Assembly (NCBI RefSeq): GCF_019654975.1
Contig: NZ_BPEW01000011.1
Location: 1 to 64,000 of the forward strand
DNA length: 64,000 bases
Source: Shewanella sp. c952
GTDB taxonomy: Bacteria > Pseudomonadota > Gammaproteobacteria > Enterobacterales > Shewanellaceae
Direction: 5' to 3'
Shown: piece by piece, positions 27,242 through 38,830 of the stretch
Numbering within the stretch: position 1 is the first letter of the stretch
Layout: each line of letters opens with the position of its first letter
The notes under the pieces: model-generated
What the model was told of the DNA's origin: nothing
Database searches by the model: none
The model's input: only the letters and a program-made list of their open reading frames with translations
Translations under genes and position numbers: made by a program

Positions 27242-29191
27242 TTAACCTTGTAGTAAAAAGGTTTCGGCCTTTTCTATTCGTCGAGGCTTTCCAAGCAATA
27301 TTAGAATATCACCCGGTTTGATCTGCCAGTCCAGTTCAGGATTATCAACTTCGGCGCCGGCCCGGCGAACTGCTCGCAGTTCAACTCGGAGCTTTTCCCA
27401 GGGTATATCTGCCAGCGTTAACCCAACGGCATTAGCCCCTTTCGGTAATGACACGGCATGAAGTAATTCAAGGGTAAAATCTGTTTCAGCACCAGAAAAG
27501 AAGCCATGCAAATATTGATAATGGTTACGCCGTTCTGATTCTAAACGCTTTAGGATTCGTGCGAGCGGCACACCACATTGATAGAGCACTTGAGAAACCA
27601 GCATTAAGCTGCCCTCTAGCGTTTCAGGAATCACCTGGCTGGCTCCAGCCTCCTCTAACTCTTCCATGCCTGAATCATCGCGGGTGCGTACTAAAATTTT
27701 GGCGTCTGGCGCAAGCTGACGACACAGTGGCAACACCTCTTCCAATATGCGCTCACTGCTAAAGGTGATCACAATGAGCTTTGCGTGACGAACATGCGCC
27801 TGCTTGAGAATACTGCGCTTGCACACATCACCAAAGTAAACCGGCTCTCCCGCCGCTCTAGCCTCAGAGACTCGTTTAGGATCTAAATCGAGTACAAGAT
27901 AGGGTATCGCCTCAGTTTTCATGAATCTGGCAATCGTTTGCCCAACTCGTCCATAGCCTAATATGAGAACCATATCATCGGCAACATCAGCTCCGACCGC
28001 TATCGGCTCACTTTTCTCGGGCTTAGGTTTCAAACCCTGTAGCATTCTTGCTATATCTACACTATGGCGAACGAGCCAAGGCGCAAGAGCCATCGATAAT
28101 ACGGCTACCATCACTAATGTAGTGCTAGTCTTCACATCAAGTAGCTGATAATTTACCGCCAGCGCCAAGACCACAAAACTAAATTCACCCACTTGCGCTA
28201 GGCTAAGCGCTGTTGATACTGATACACGAAATGACTCTTTTGCGAGCTTTAACAGCGAAAAAATCACTAAAGCTTTGCCTAAAATCACTGCTATTAGCAC
28301 TAATATTATCTGCCACCAAAACTGAGTCACGAGCTGGAAGTCGAGTAACATACCGATAGAGATAAAAAACAGTCCCATAAGAAGATCTCTAAAGGGGCGA
28401 ATATCAGCCTCCAACTGACGGCGGTATTGGCTTTCACTCAAAAGCATACCCGCCATAAATGCGCCTAATGCCATCGACAAACCTAACCACTGGGTAATTG
28501 CACCAGTCACTAAGGCAACCACTAGGGTAGATAGCACAAATAATTCATTTGAACGTGAACGTGCCACCTCATCAAATAGCCTCGGCAGCGCCCACTTACC
28601 AAAAGCCATTAGCGCAATAAAGGCTAATATGCCTTTTAATAACGCGTAAGCAACATCACTTAATAACAGTGGTGCACCATCGCTTGCAAGTAGTGGCAAA
28701 AGGATCAATAACGGGACCACAGCAATGTCTTGAAACAGCAACACACTGACAGATAATTCGCCATGGCGACGACGTAGCCAGCCTTGCTCGTTGAGTAGTT
28801 TAAGTACAATTGCAGTTGACGATAAAGCGATGGCAGAGCCTACGACGATAGATTCGGTCACGCTTAAATTACATAACAAAGCGATGACGATACTCAAAGC
28901 CGCTGTCACCAGCACTTGTGCACTACCTAAACCAAATACGGTTCTACGCATCGCCCAAAGCCTCGGCAGAGAAAACTCAAGCCCAAGGCTAAACATCAAC
29001 AGCACCACTCCAAGCTCCGCAACCGACTGCATCTGATGCTGGGTAAACCAATGGAAACCACTCGGGCCACTAATTATCCCTGTCATCAGGTATGCCAAAA
29101 TCGCAGGCAATCCCGCCCGTCTCAAGATGGCAATAGACACAATGGCGACCACTAACATAAGCAGTATTTGGATTAAAAAGCTGTGTTCCAT
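27242..29191 (-). CDS. CPA2-family cation:proton antiporter (KefB/KefC-like) with RCK domain
   Basis: A 649-residue inner-membrane protein. Residues 1 to about 380 form a Na+/H+ exchanger-type domain of about 12–13 helices, including G-V-V-L-L-M-F-S-L-G-L-E-F and G-S-A-I-A-L-S-S-T-A-I-V-L-K. A cytoplasmic TrkA-N/RCK domain follows from about residue 405 (V-L-I-L-G-Y-G-R-V-G-Q, nucleotide-binding), then a TrkA-C domain at the end (P-K-G-A-N-A-V-G-L…G-D-I-L-I-L-L-G). It would exchange K+ or Na+ for protons and may be ligand-gated. Without a KefF/KefG partner gene next to it, classification as glutathione-gated KefB/C is not certain. Confidence 0.9.
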   Translation of the reverse strand: MEHSFLIQILLMLVVAIVSIAILRRAGLPAILAYLMTGIISGPSGFHWFTQHQMQSVAELGVVLLMFSLGLEFSLPRLWAMRRTVFGLGSAQVLVTAALSIVIALLCNLSVTESIVVGSAIALSSTAIVLKLLNEQGWLRRRHGELSVSVLLFQDIAVVPLLILLPLLASDGAPLLLSDVAYALLKGILAFIALMAFGKWALPRLFDEVARSRSNELFVLSTLVVALVTGAITQWLGLSMALGAFMAGMLLSESQYRRQLEADIRPFRDLLMGLFFISIGMLLDFQLVTQFWWQIILVLIAVILGKALVIFSLLKLAKESFRVSVSTALSLAQVGEFSFVVLALAVNYQLLDVKTSTTLVMVAVLSMALAPWLVRHSVDIARMLQGLKPKPEKSEPIAVGADVADDMVLILGYGRVGQTIARFMKTEAIPYLVLDLDPKRVSEARAAGEPVYFGDVCKRSILKQAHVRHAKLIVITFSSERILEEVLPLCRQLAPDAKILVRTRDDSGMEELEEAGASQVIPETLEGSLMLVSQVLYQCGVPLARILKRLESERRNHYQYLHGFFSGAETDFTLELLHAVSLPKGANAVGLTLADIPWEKLRVELRAVRRAGAEVDNPELDWQIKPGDILILLGKPRRIEKAETFLLQG

Positions 29192-29331
29192 GTGCTCAAT
29201 GTACTCCTAGGGACAATATGAATTTTCAAGCTTGGGTTTGACGCATCTATTTATCATAAAGAATAATACTTGTACTACAAGCCAAAGAAACGATTAAACA
29301 TTTAAAAATGAAACAATAATTGTGTTTACTA

Positions 29332-29598
29332 ATACCAATTGCATTAGGCATTTAATCAATTAACAAACGCTCAAGCTTTGCTATTCAATGCACTTTAGAA
29401 AAAGAATAGTTACCCCCTGTTGAGCCAAGGTAAAGCTGAAGTTGAATGCTTGAGCGCTGCCCTTTGGCTGGGCTGCAAAGCAGCTGTATGCTGCGGCGAA
29501 AACTCTTGCTATGGAATAACGATTAGCTTCAAGTTTCCAGCTTACCTTCGACGCTTTGTATTGCCACTGAATGAACAGATACCTAATGCAATCGGTAT
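29332..29598. mobile_element. MITE-like element with 22-bp terminal inverted repeats
   Basis: A 267-bp non-coding segment bounded by ATACCAATTGCATTAGGCAT on the left and, inverted, ATACCGATTGCATTAGGTAT on the right; 18 of 20 positions match. It holds no transposase and only one spurious 62-codon ORF. This is the structure of a miniature inverted-repeat transposable element. The rest of the 29192–29822 spacer (outside the element) shows no ORF; the GGDEF gene's ribosome binding site GGAG lies at its right end. Confidence 0.75.
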
Positions 29599-29822
29599 AA
29601 CACCTTAACGGCTATACTTTTTATGAGTTGTAGCCCAAAGTTCATGTAGCAAACAAGTGTAATTTTCTGCATTGTCAAAATCCTGTCACCTCAAACCCCA
29701 ACATCTGAAATAACCAGGTAAGCAATTGATAAATAATAACAATCAACAACAACGTCGCAACTGGCATGATTAGTGCTTAGTTATAGCTTAGTAATGCTGT
29801 TAATTTATTTGGAGTTGAGTAC

Positions 29823-30713
29823 ATGGAATTTGGCCTAGCGACCGAGCTTTTTCCTAACGAATATCGTGTAGAAGCTGATCTAGAGTCAGTCTACCCGTTA
29901 GATCTTGATCTTGTCACCATCATCCAACAACTGCATCAACATTTAGATCCGCGGACAGTGTTTGCCTGCTTCGGAAAAATTATGGGGCAATATTTGCCGC
30001 TCCATGGGGTGCAACTCTGTTATAAGCAATATCATTTTCAGTGGGGACGCCAAGGCGGTTACTCGATTGAACAGCATCTAACATTGGCTGACACTATGGT
30101 TACGGTTAACTATAACCTAAAAGCGCCTTTAGTGCCGTCGCAAGCTCAGCGCTTAAACCAGCTACAAGAACTCGTGTTACAACCCTTGTTCAACGCGATT
30201 CAGTTTCAAGAAATATCCAAACAAGCGATGTTTGATGCACTGACTCAACTAGGTAATCGACACTATTATCTTGAACAGATAAAAAAAGAGATCGCCCGCG
30301 CAGAGCGAAACCATAGCACCTTCTCATTAGTCACTTTAGATCTCGATAACTTTAAGCAGCTTAATGATCGCTTCGGTCATCAGTTAGGCGATGAAGCATT
30401 GGTCACTTTTGCCAAACTACTTAATCGGGTAATTAGAGATACCGATCAAGCCTTTAGAATTGGCGGTGATGAGTTCACGATTCTAGTACAAGGTGATGCA
30501 CAAGCGGCTGCGATCCTGTGTGAAAGAATTTTGAGTGCCTTGGAGCAACTTTCAAATATAGAGAGTTATCAGGTTCGAACCAGTTTAGGTATTGCCCAGT
30601 GGGCTAACAATGATTCTGAGCAGAGTTTATATCAAAAATCAGATAGCGCTCTTTATCAAGCGAAAGCGATGGGCAGACAGTGCTACAGTATCTATCAGCC
30701 AAAAGATTGCTAA
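29823..30713 (+). CDS. Diguanylate cyclase (GGDEF domain)
   Basis: A 296-residue cytoplasmic protein. The first about 125 residues look like a GAF-like sensory region without clear motifs. A GGDEF domain then runs from about residue 135 (A-M-F-D-A-L-T-Q-L-G-N-R). The active site R-I-G-G-D-E-F is intact at 214–218, and an inhibitory I-site R-D-T-D lies five residues before it, so product inhibition is likely. D-L-D-N-F-K-Q-L-N-D-R-F-G-H provides the metal Asp. It should make cyclic di-GMP. No membrane segment and no EAL domain. Transcribed alone; convergent with tilS. Confidence 0.92.
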   Translation: MEFGLATELFPNEYRVEADLESVYPLDLDLVTIIQQLHQHLDPRTVFACFGKIMGQYLPLHGVQLCYKQYHFQWGRQGGYSIEQHLTLADTMVTVNYNLKAPLVPSQAQRLNQLQELVLQPLFNAIQFQEISKQAMFDALTQLGNRHYYLEQIKKEIARAERNHSTFSLVTLDLDNFKQLNDRFGHQLGDEALVTFAKLLNRVIRDTDQAFRIGGDEFTILVQGDAQAAAILCERILSALEQLSNIESYQVRTSLGIAQWANNDSEQSLYQKSDSALYQAKAMGRQCYSIYQPKDC

Positions 30714-30729
30714 TTAATTCAATAGAAAA

Positions 30730-32088
30730 TTAATTAGCGGTAAACGTCAGCCCTTGCTCACTCTCAGAGCACAGATAGGCTTTTTCATTCCAGTAACCGA
30801 TGGCGCATACCAATTTACCGTTGTAGCACAATAGCGGTACTTTAGCTCTTGCCCACGGCGGTACGGCAAACTCCTGCCATAGTTTCTTCAACTCGCGGCC
30901 TTTACTGCGATTGTGCGGCTGACAACGAGTACTTCCAGCTAACGAAAACTCAATAGTCACCTTTTCATCTTCACGTGGTAAACGCACCCCAGCGCCAAGA
31001 AATAAGTCTGCTTGTACCCGTTTTTCAACACCACAGCTAACCCCCAGTGCAACTAACTCATCTATTGATGACACCGCGATATTGCACAGTGGAGCCTGTT
31101 TAGTTAACGCAAGAAAGTAACCAGCACCTTTAAAGCGTTTTATGACAACGTCCGCTAATTTTATCTCGATGTTGGCATCAGCTTTAGCATCGAGTAACTG
31201 GCTAAGAATTTGCTCAGCCTGTACTTTTGAAGGTGGGGCAAATCCCAACTGTTCCATATGCCCTCGTAGCAACAGTGCTTGCCAAGCTGCGGAATGCTCA
31301 GCTAAAGCAGCCAGTTCAATCACTGACTCTTCTCCCTGCTGTCTTTGAATAGAGGGCAACCGCGCTGCCATCTCCTCATCGACCACGCTCTGCTGCATAG
31401 CGCATAACTCAGCGCTGCGACTGGCTGTAGCAGCAATGGCGCTCCAGCGCTGCTTTAGCGATGGAATGATAGATTGGCGTAAAAAGTTTCGATCATATTT
31501 TTCATCAAAATTGCTCTCATCTTGAATATGATTAATTTGATGTTTTATTGCGTAGGCTTCAACTTCACTTTTGCTTATATCGAGTAGTGGTCGAATAAGC
31601 CACTTATTTTTGTCGAATGACTGTACTCTGCCCATCGCCGACAGACCTTTTGGGCCGAGTCCACGTTTTAGAGCCAACAAAATGGTTTCGAGTTGATCAT
31701 CTTGATGGTGAGCTGTCATTAAAATATCAGCAGCGTCCATCTGGGCCAATAATGCCTGGTAACGCACCGAACGTGCTTGCGCCTCGACACTGACCCTTGG
31801 TGCTAGTTTCACCTCTACATGAGCGACAGAGCATGGTAACTGATATCGTGCGGCCTGCGCTTGGCAATGTACAGCCCAGCTATCGGCGTTAGCACTCAAA
31901 CCATGATGAACATGCAGCAACTGATATTCAAATTGTGGCTGCTGCTTGGCATACAGCGACAGACCCTGCGCTAAAATCTCTGAGTCGACGCCTCCGCTAT
32001 AAGCCAGCACGATTTTAATTGGCTTATTATCTTGCTCGGCCAATGGTAGTTCATCGATACAGCGCTGGATCAATTGTGCAATGTTCAT
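30730..32088 (-). CDS. tilS: tRNA(Ile)-lysidine synthase
   Basis: Converts C34 of tRNA-Ile(CAU) to lysidine so that AUA is read. It has 452 residues with PP-loop S-G-G-V-D-S at 31–36, H-V-H-H-G-L-S and T-A-H-H-Q-D-D-Q-L-E-T that mark TilS, and R-N-F-L-R-Q-S-I. A TilS C-terminal domain holds the R-G-R-E-L-K-K-L-W-Q-E-F segment. Immediately downstream of dnaE in the same direction with 3 bp between, hence co-transcribed. Confidence 0.96.
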   Translation of the reverse strand: MNIAQLIQRCIDELPLAEQDNKPIKIVLAYSGGVDSEILAQGLSLYAKQQPQFEYQLLHVHHGLSANADSWAVHCQAQAARYQLPCSVAHVEVKLAPRVSVEAQARSVRYQALLAQMDAADILMTAHHQDDQLETILLALKRGLGPKGLSAMGRVQSFDKNKWLIRPLLDISKSEVEAYAIKHQINHIQDESNFDEKYDRNFLRQSIIPSLKQRWSAIAATASRSAELCAMQQSVVDEEMAARLPSIQRQQGEESVIELAALAEHSAAWQALLLRGHMEQLGFAPPSKVQAEQILSQLLDAKADANIEIKLADVVIKRFKGAGYFLALTKQAPLCNIAVSSIDELVALGVSCGVEKRVQADLFLGAGVRLPREDEKVTIEFSLAGSTRCQPHNRSKGRELKKLWQEFAVPPWARAKVPLLCYNGKLVCAIGYWNEKAYLCSESEQGLTFTAN

Positions 32089-32091
32089 AAC

Positions 32092-35000
32092 TTAAAATAC
32101 GATCCGAACTTTGCTTGAGCCTGTTAGCGACTCAAGCGCCAGCATTAGGTCATCAGTCGGATTTACCCGCCACTCATCACCCAGTGCAAACTGAGCCTTA
32201 GTTTCCGGCTGGGCATAATTGACCAAAACAGGCACTGCGCCATTTTTCCATGGCTCAACCGCAGCTTGAAAACGGTTCAACCAATCTCCATCTATATCTG
32301 TCGATTGCAGGTCAACTTCTACCGCATTCGCAAAATGGCTACGCGCTTCGCCCATCTCTATAATGTTACGCGCCGTCATGCGATTACCGCCGGAAAAATC
32401 ATCAAAACTCACTTCGCCCTCGATAATCAAAATACGATCTTTTTCAAGCAAATGGTTAAACTTCTCGAATGCTTCGGTAAATAACATTACCTCTAAACGT
32501 GCGCTCTTATCATCCAAAGTCACCAAGCCCATTTTCGAGCCACGTTTGGTCATCATGACTCGAGTCGCCACCACCAGCCCTGCTGCTTTCATGGTTTTAC
32601 CACGCTCTGTTGGATGAACGTCTTTCAGCCGACCAGAGGTATAATGCTTAAGCTCTTTGAGGTATTGATTGATCGGGTGACCAGTTAAATATAAGCCTAG
32701 GGTGTCGCGCTCGCCCTCTAGCCAGACTTTATCTGGCCATGGTGTACACTCAACGAACTGCTGTTTGTCATCTTCTGGCTCATTATTTAATAAACCAAAC
32801 ATATCATGCTGACCAATCGCCTCTGCTTTTGCATGTTGATCTGCGGCGCGAATAGCTTCTGGTAGTGTTGCGACCAGTGACGCTCGATGCGGGCCAAGAT
32901 TATCTAATGCTCCCGCGCAAATTAACTTTTCAATCACGCGGCGATTGAGTTTTTTAAGATCGATTCGAGCACAAAAATCAAATAAGTCGGTAAACGGGCC
33001 ATCTTTTCTGGCTTCCAGTATCGAGTCGACAGGCCCTTCACCGACACCTTTAACCGCGCCAATACCGTAAACAATATTAAGATCTTCATCGACGGTGAAT
33101 CTAAATAACCCCTTATTCACATCGGGTGGAATAAGCGGTAACCCCATACGTTCACATTCATCAACTAAGGTTACAATCTTGTCGGTGTTATCCATATCAG
33201 CCGACATCACCGCGGCCATAAACTGCGACGGGTAATGGGTCTTTAGCCATAGTGTTTGGTAGGATACCAATGCGTAAGCAGCAGAGTGAGACTTGTTAAA
33301 TCCATAACCCGCAAATTTTTCCACCAAATCGAAAATCTTCATCGATAGTGGGCCATCAACGCCGTTCTTGATTGAACCCTCTTCAAACGTTCCACGCTGC
33401 TTTGCCATCTCTTCTGGCTTTTTCTTACCCATAGCACGACGTAACATATCCGCGCCGCCCAAGGTATAACCTGCCAATACCTGGGCAATCTGCATCACCT
33501 GCTCTTGGTACAAAATAATGCCGTAGGTTGGCGACAGTAACTCTTTCAATGATTCGTGCTGGTACTCTGCATCTGGGTAGGAAACCTCTTCACGGCCGTG
33601 CTTACGCTCAATAAAGTTATCTACCATGCCAGACTGCAAAGGACCGGGTCTAAACAGTGCTACTAGTGCAATCATATCTTCAAAGCAGTCAGGCTGAAGG
33701 CGTTTAATCAAATCCTTCATACCCCGGGATTCCAGCTGAAATACCGCCGTGGTTTCGTAGCGCTGTAGTAACTTAAAGCACTTAGGGTCTGTCAGCGAAA
33801 TTGACTCAATTCGCACATGCTCTTCGCCATTTTTGTCTTTAACGGCGTTTACCATCTGTAACGCCCAATCAATAATGGTCAGCGTTCTTAGACCTAAGAA
33901 ATCGAACTTAACCAAACCTGCGGTTTCTACATCGTTTTTATCAAACTGAGTAACCGGGTTAAGCCCTTCCGAGTCACAGTAAATAGGAGAGAAATCAGTA
34001 ATTTTGGTCGGCGCGATAACAACACCACCAGCATGCTTACCCGCGTTACGCGTTACACCTTCCAATATGCGGCACATGTCGATGAGATCTTTAACCTCCT
34101 CGCTACCATCATAAGACTCTTGCAGAGCCGGTTCGACTTCAAACGCTTTAGCCAGAGTCATCCCCGGTTCAGCTGGCACCATTTTCGAAATACGATCAAC
34201 AAAACCATATGGGTGGCCCAATACTCGACCCACATCTCGTATTACCGCTTTAGCCGCCATGGTACCAAAGGTAATAATCTGCGATACCGCATCACGGCCA
34301 TAGAGTTCAGCAACGTGGTCAATAACCTCATCTCGACGATCCATACAAAAATCGACGTCGAAATCCGGCATTGAGACACGTTCTGGGTTAAGAAATCGCT
34401 CGAACAGTAAGTCATATTCCAGTGGATCGAGATCGGTAATTTTAAGCGCATACGCCACTAATGACCCAGCACCCGAGCCTCTGCCGGGACCAATGGGGAT
34501 ATCGTTATCTTTACCCCACTGGATAAACTCCATTACGATAAGGAAGTAACCAGGGAATCCCATCTCGTTAATCACTTTAAGTTCAATATCCAAGCGTTCA
34601 TCGTATTCTGGCCGCTTCTCTGCTCGAACCTCTGCATCGGGGAATAAAAACTCTAAGCGCTCTTCTAAGCCTTTTTCAGAGACATCAACCAGAAAGTCTT
34701 CAATAGATAAATCGCCTGTGGGAAAGTTAGGCAAGAAATATTCATTCAAGCGTACAGTAACATTGCAACGCTTAGCGATCTCAACCGTATTTTGAATCGC
34801 CTCAGGGATGTCTTCAAACAATTCGCACATCTCTTCGCTGCTCTTAAAATACTGCTGTTCGCTGTATTTTTTAGGGCGGCGAGGATCGGCCAATGTGAAA
34901 CCATCTGAAATTGCTACTCTGATCTCATGGGCTTCAAACTGCTCTGGCTTGTTAAATACCACTTGGTTGGTGGCAACAACGGGAAGATCTTTCGCCTGCG

Positions 35001-35562
35001 CTAGCTCAATAGCCATGTGCAAGTAACGCTCTTCATCAGGACGTCCGGTACGTAATAATTCTAAATAGTAGCGGTCTGGAAAGTGCGTCTGATAAAATTC
35101 AATTAAAGAATCAACTTGAGCCTGATTCTCTTTCAGTAATGCACGGCCCACGTCGCCATGCCGACCACCAGAGAGTAAGATCAAACCGTCGTTATACTTA
35201 GCTAACCACTCATGATCAATGACTGCTCTATCGTCAATATGACCGCGAAGATAGGCATCACTGATAAGTAACGTTAAGCTCGAGTAGCCTTCATTATTCA
35301 TTGCTATTGCAGTAATAGAGCAGAGTTCGTCGACGCCCGGTACCTGCACCCAAAACTCAGTGCCGATAATGGGTTTTATTCCAGCGCCATGACAACCGCC
35401 GTAAAATTTAACCAGTCCACACATATTCGTCTGATCCGTCAGCGCCACCGCAGGCATCCCAAGCTCGCTCACTTTAGCAAGAATAGGTTTAACCTTGGAC
35501 AGTCCATCAGACATTGAAAAGTCACTATGGACGCGCAAATGCACAAATAAAGGATCAGACAT
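32092..35562 (-). CDS. dnaE: DNA polymerase III alpha subunit
   Basis: Catalytic subunit of the replicative polymerase. It has 1156 residues, as in E. coli (1160). An N-terminal PHP domain opens [11 protein letters not shown]. The palm has [12 protein letters not shown] and the catalytic acidic cluster [12 protein letters not shown]. Then come the H-A-G-G-V-V segment, Y-Q-E-Q-V-M-Q-I-A and the tower M-G-K-K. The HhH and OB domains lie in the last third ([12 protein letters not shown]). It sits at the promoter-distal part of the rnhB–dnaE–tilS group, 173 bp after rnhB. Confidence 0.98.
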   Translation of the reverse strand: MSDPLFVHLRVHSDFSMSDGLSKVKPILAKVSELGMPAVALTDQTNMCGLVKFYGGCHGAGIKPIIGTEFWVQVPGVDELCSITAIAMNNEGYSSLTLLISDAYLRGHIDDRAVIDHEWLAKYNDGLILLSGGRHGDVGRALLKENQAQVDSLIEFYQTHFPDRYYLELLRTGRPDEERYLHMAIELAQAKDLPVVATNQVVFNKPEQFEAHEIRVAISDGFTLADPRRPKKYSEQQYFKSSEEMCELFEDIPEAIQNTVEIAKRCNVTVRLNEYFLPNFPTGDLSIEDFLVDVSEKGLEERLEFLFPDAEVRAEKRPEYDERLDIELKVINEMGFPGYFLIVMEFIQWGKDNDIPIGPGRGSGAGSLVAYALKITDLDPLEYDLLFERFLNPERVSMPDFDVDFCMDRRDEVIDHVAELYGRDAVSQIITFGTMAAKAVIRDVGRVLGHPYGFVDRISKMVPAEPGMTLAKAFEVEPALQESYDGSEEVKDLIDMCRILEGVTRNAGKHAGGVVIAPTKITDFSPIYCDSEGLNPVTQFDKNDVETAGLVKFDFLGLRTLTIIDWALQMVNAVKDKNGEEHVRIESISLTDPKCFKLLQRYETTAVFQLESRGMKDLIKRLQPDCFEDMIALVALFRPGPLQSGMVDNFIERKHGREEVSYPDAEYQHESLKELLSPTYGIILYQEQVMQIAQVLAGYTLGGADMLRRAMGKKKPEEMAKQRGTFEEGSIKNGVDGPLSMKIFDLVEKFAGYGFNKSHSAAYALVSYQTLWLKTHYPSQFMAAVMSADMDNTDKIVTLVDECERMGLPLIPPDVNKGLFRFTVDEDLNIVYGIGAVKGVGEGPVDSILEARKDGPFTDLFDFCARIDLKKLNRRVIEKLICAGALDNLGPHRASLVATLPEAIRAADQHAKAEAIGQHDMFGLLNNEPEDDKQQFVECTPWPDKVWLEGERDTLGLYLTGHPINQYLKELKHYTSGRLKDVHPTERGKTMKAAGLVVATRVMMTKRGSKMGLVTLDDKSARLEVMLFTEAFEKFNHLLEKDRILIIEGEVSFDDFSGGNRMTARNIIEMGEARSHFANAVEVDLQSTDIDGDWLNRFQAAVEPWKNGAVPVLVNYAQPETKAQFALGDEWRVNPTDDLMLALESLTGSSKVRIVF

Positions 35563-35735
35563 ATATGGAGTATCTTTCTTTTAGGTAGATGAAGACAAAT
35601 AGTCAATCTTACAGAGTAAAACATGGACTAGCAGCAAACAAGCGAAACCGCTAATCCAAGCAACGGATGGATAAATTTTTAGCGACCATCATTGCGGTGT
35701 ATACACTTAAGAACATTGGGTAAAAAGGACAAGCT

Positions 35736-36344
35736 CTACATCGCTTCACGTACTGGTCGAAAACTCTTGCGATGCTCTGCAAGAACGCCGTACTTCGCTA
35801 ATGCTTCAAAATGAGCCTTAGTCGGATAACCTTTGTGTTTCTCAAATCCATATTCTGGATATTGCGCAGCTAAAACATCCATCTCACGGTCACGTACCAC
35901 TTTTGCAACGATTGATGCAGCGCTTATAGCATCAATAAGACCGTCGCCCTTGATAATAGCATGGCTCTGCATACCAAAATCAGGACAGCGATTACCGTCG
36001 ACTAATACAGAGGTCGGCTTAATCGATAAGCCTGCAACCGCTCGCTGCATGGCCAGCATGGTGGCGTGCAGTATATTTATTTCATCAATTTCGATAGGTG
36101 TTGCAGCGCCAACGCTCACACTTAAAGCTTTCTGTTGAATTTGTTCGTACAACAATTCACGTTTTTTTTCAGATAATTTCTTGGAATCATTCAAACCAAC
36201 AATAGGATTATTGGGATCTAAAATAACCGCAGCGGTTACCACATTGCCAATTAGCGGGCCACGACCGACCTCGTCCACACCAGCATATTGCCCAATACAA
36301 ATAATTTCTATCTGCTCTGGGGTGATACCTTTAAATACAGCCAT
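35736..36344 (-). CDS. rnhB: Ribonuclease HII
   Basis: Cleaves the RNA strand of RNA/DNA hybrids and removes single ribonucleotides. It has 202 residues. The catalytic D-E pair is in G-V-D-E-V-G-R-G (Asp24, Glu25), with V-D-G-N-R-C-P and S-I-V-A-K-V-V-R-D giving the other acidic residues. Its start codon overlaps the end of lpxB by one base (both at 36344), so the two genes are translationally linked. Confidence 0.97.
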   Translation of the reverse strand: MAVFKGITPEQIEIICIGQYAGVDEVGRGPLIGNVVTAAVILDPNNPIVGLNDSKKLSEKKRELLYEQIQQKALSVSVGAATPIEIDEINILHATMLAMQRAVAGLSIKPTSVLVDGNRCPDFGMQSHAIIKGDGLIDAISAASIVAKVVRDREMDVLAAQYPEYGFEKHKGYPTKAHFEALAKYGVLAEHRKSFRPVREAM

Positions 36345-37495
36345 TAACCTTGCTCCTCAACTAGCTTAATCACCGCGTCAGCTGCACGCGCACTGGCATC
36401 ACGACGAATATCATTATGCATCGCCATGAAACGATCATGTAACGGGGTAAAATCGCTATCGAGCTGAAGAGATACTGCATCAGCAATCTTTTGTGCAGTG
36501 CAGTTCTCTTGAATCAATTCATCAACGATATCATCGTCAGCCAACAAGTTTGGTAGCGAATAACGTTTAGTGAGCATCATACCTTTCGCAATGCGGTAGG
36601 TAATAGGGCTAACTCTATAGGCAACGACCATCGGCCTTTTAACCAGCATAGCTTCAAGTGTTGCGGTACCCGATGCGAGTAATATGCAGTCGGCTGCAGC
36701 CATCACTTCGCGCGAATGCCCCTCAACTAAATGAATCTCTAAATCTGGTGCAAACTCGCTAAGCGCTTGTTCGAATTGTGCTCTGCGTTTTTCATTCACC
36801 AGCGGTGTGACAAACTTGATGTCGGGATAACGTTGCTTAATCAAGCTAGCCGCCTTAACGAACGGCTCTGCAAGCATTTTTAACTCGCCACCTCGTGACC
36901 CAGGTAAGATAGCCAAATATTCAGCTTCGCTATCAAGTCCAAGTAGTTCGCGCGCTTCAGCTTTGTTGCTTTCTAGCGGAATATCATCTGCTAAAGTATG
37001 ACCCACAAAGGTACAGGGGACTTGGTACTTATCGTAAAATGCTTTCTCAAACGGCAATAGTGACAACACCATATTGGTTGCCTTTGCAATTTTGAAGATC
37101 CGCTTCGGTCGCCATGCCCATACTGACGGGCTAACATAGTGAACCGTTTTTATGCCACGAGCTTTAAGCTTTAACTCAAGTCCTATATTAAAATCAGGCG
37201 CATCAATACCGATAAAGCAGTCTGGATTACATTGCGTGATCTCATCAATGAGCGACGCCCTCACTTTCAATAACCTTGGTAAACGCGAAAGCACTTCAAC
37301 AATCCCCATCACTGCGAGTTCTTCATAAGAGAACAGAGATTCAAAGCCAAGCGCGTCCATACGCGGACCACCAATACCAACAAAGCGTGCATCAGGATAG
37401 CTTTGTTTAAGCGCCTTTATCAGGCCAGCGCCGAGAATATCACCTGAGATTTCTCCGGCGACCATAGCAAATATACGAGGAGTGTTTGAGCTCAT
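36344..37495 (-). CDS. lpxB: Lipid-A-disaccharide synthase
   Basis: Joins UDP-2,3-diacylglucosamine and lipid X to give the lipid A disaccharide. It has 383 residues, normal length. The GT19 features are visible: [42 protein letters not shown] and [10 protein letters not shown]. It lies between lpxA and rnhB, but a terminator-like hairpin separates it from lpxA, which is unusual for this operon. Confidence 0.97.
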   Translation of the reverse strand: MSSNTPRIFAMVAGEISGDILGAGLIKALKQSYPDARFVGIGGPRMDALGFESLFSYEELAVMGIVEVLSRLPRLLKVRASLIDEITQCNPDCFIGIDAPDFNIGLELKLKARGIKTVHYVSPSVWAWRPKRIFKIAKATNMVLSLLPFEKAFYDKYQVPCTFVGHTLADDIPLESNKAEARELLGLDSEAEYLAILPGSRGGELKMLAEPFVKAASLIKQRYPDIKFVTPLVNEKRRAQFEQALSEFAPDLEIHLVEGHSREVMAAADCILLASGTATLEAMLVKRPMVVAYRVSPITYRIAKGMMLTKRYSLPNLLADDDIVDELIQENCTAQKIADAVSLQLDSDFTPLHDRFMAMHNDIRRDASARAADAVIKLVEEQG

Positions 37496-37524
37496 AGAGA
37501 GGAGTCTATTTTTGTGATGAATGA

Positions 37525-37553
37525 TAAAGAAAAAACCCGCTATATAACGGGTT
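37525..37553 (-). terminator. Intrinsic terminator between lpxA and lpxB
   Basis: On the minus strand, stem AACCCGTTATATAGCGGGTT (C-C-C-G / C-G-G-G core) followed by TTTTTTCTTT. It stands in the 68-bp gap after lpxA, where the operon is usually continuous. Confidence 0.75.
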
Positions 37554-37563
37554 CTTATTCTTT

Positions 37564-38334
37564 CTAACGAACGATGCCTCTATTAGAGGAAGCAATAAAG
37601 TCGACCAACAGTTTAACTTGTTCATCATCCACTGCCGCCTCCTTTAACTGCTCGACCGCTTCTTCTACGGTTAAGCCGTTACGGTAAAGCGTTTTATAGG
37701 CTCGTCGAACGGCAAGCTGAGATTCTTTACTGAATCCTCTACGCTTTAGCCCTTCACTATTAAGGCCTCTTGGCACTGCGGGTTGACCCGAAGCCATTAC
37801 AAACGGTGGCACATCGTTCAAAATTAAAGAATAGCCAGCCGTAAATGCATGAGCGCCGATTTTAACAAACTGATGTACGCCAGTCATGCCACCGAGAATT
37901 GCATAATCTCCAACATGAACATGTCCAGCAATTGAGGCATTATTTGACATAATAACATTATCACCAACGACACAGTCGTGGGCGATATGCACATAAGCCA
38001 TAAACAGGTTGTTTGAACCGATACGGGTTTCCCAATTATCTTGAGTTGTACCACGGTGTATCGTTACCGATTCGCGAATAATATTATTATCGCCAATAAT
38101 AAGACGAGTTGCTTCACCTGCAAACTTCTTATCTTGGCAATCTTCGCCTACAGAGGCGAATTGATAAAATTTATTACCTTTACCGATAACTGTCGGGCCT
38201 TTCACAACAACGTGTGAACTAAACCAACAGTCATCACCAATTTCTACGTTTGCGCCAATATAGGTCCATGGACCTATAGTGACGTTATTACCAATTTTGG
38301 CATCTGGATGGATGTAAGCTAATTTATCGATCAC
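37564..38334 (-). CDS. lpxA: UDP-N-acetylglucosamine acyltransferase
   Basis: First step of lipid A synthesis, transferring 3-hydroxyacyl to UDP-GlcNAc. The chosen GTG start overlaps the fabZ stop (GTGA) and gives 256 residues, close to E. coli LpxA (262), beginning [11 protein letters not shown]. Hexapeptide repeats fill the first 190 residues ([17 protein letters not shown]). The catalytic His is in V-H-I-A-H-D. The helical C-terminal domain carries [11 protein letters not shown]. Upstream in-frame codons give an extra N terminus that family members lack. Confidence 0.97.
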   Translation of the reverse strand: MIDKLAYIHPDAKIGNNVTIGPWTYIGANVEIGDDCWFSSHVVVKGPTVIGKGNKFYQFASVGEDCQDKKFAGEATRLIIGDNNIIRESVTIHRGTTQDNWETRIGSNNLFMAYVHIAHDCVVGDNVIMSNNASIAGHVHVGDYAILGGMTGVHQFVKIGAHAFTAGYSLILNDVPPFVMASGQPAVPRGLNSEGLKRRGFSKESQLAVRRAYKTLYRNGLTVEEAVEQLKEAAVDDEQVKLLVDFIASSNRGIVR

Positions 38335-38792
38335 TTGGAAATCTCTCTCCGTGCACACATTATTTCGGCTGAACAAACAACCTCGCCATCCACTTTGGCT
38401 TCGCCAGTAAATACGCCTATTCCGCGGCGCTCTTTAATCATTTTCACTTCGAAATGCAACTGATCACCTGGTTCTACAACACGCTTAAAACGTGCTTTGT
38501 CGATCCCAGCAAAATAGTATAGTGCATCGTTCGAAGGTGCATCACTCATCGTCTTGAATGCTAAAAGGCCAGTAGCTTGCGCCATAGCTTCTAAAATCAA
38601 TACGCCTGGCATCACAGGTTGAACCGGGAAGTGCCCCTGAAAGAATGGCTCATTAATGGTGACGTTTTTGATAGCGTGTAGGGTCTCACCAGGGGTGAAG
38701 TCCAACACTCTATCAATCAATAAAAACGGGTATCTATGAGGTAAAAACTTTAGGATCTCTTTGATATCCATTGTATTCAATTGATTTGACAC
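38331..38792 (-). CDS. fabZ: 3-hydroxyacyl-ACP dehydratase FabZ
   Basis: Dehydrates 3-hydroxyacyl-ACP in fatty acid elongation. It has 153 residues, hot-dog fold. The active-site His54 lies in F-Q-G-H-F-P and Glu68 in [12 protein letters not shown], as in E. coli. It lies between lpxD and lpxA, so that lipid A and phospholipid precursors compete for the same acyl-ACP pool. It overlaps lpxA by 4 bp. Confidence 0.98.
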   Translation of the reverse strand: MSNQLNTMDIKEILKFLPHRYPFLLIDRVLDFTPGETLHAIKNVTINEPFFQGHFPVQPVMPGVLILEAMAQATGLLAFKTMSDAPSNDALYYFAGIDKARFKRVVEPGDQLHFEVKMIKERRGIGVFTGEAKVDGEVVCSAEIMCARREISK

Positions 38793-38830
38793 GAAACTTA
38801 TTCCTTAATCTGCCCAAGGCAGCTAATCAT

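Noticed and set aside
29420..29608. 62-codon open frame inside the second MITE-like element
   Set aside because: Covers the element and its right terminus; no start signal and no recognisable sequence.
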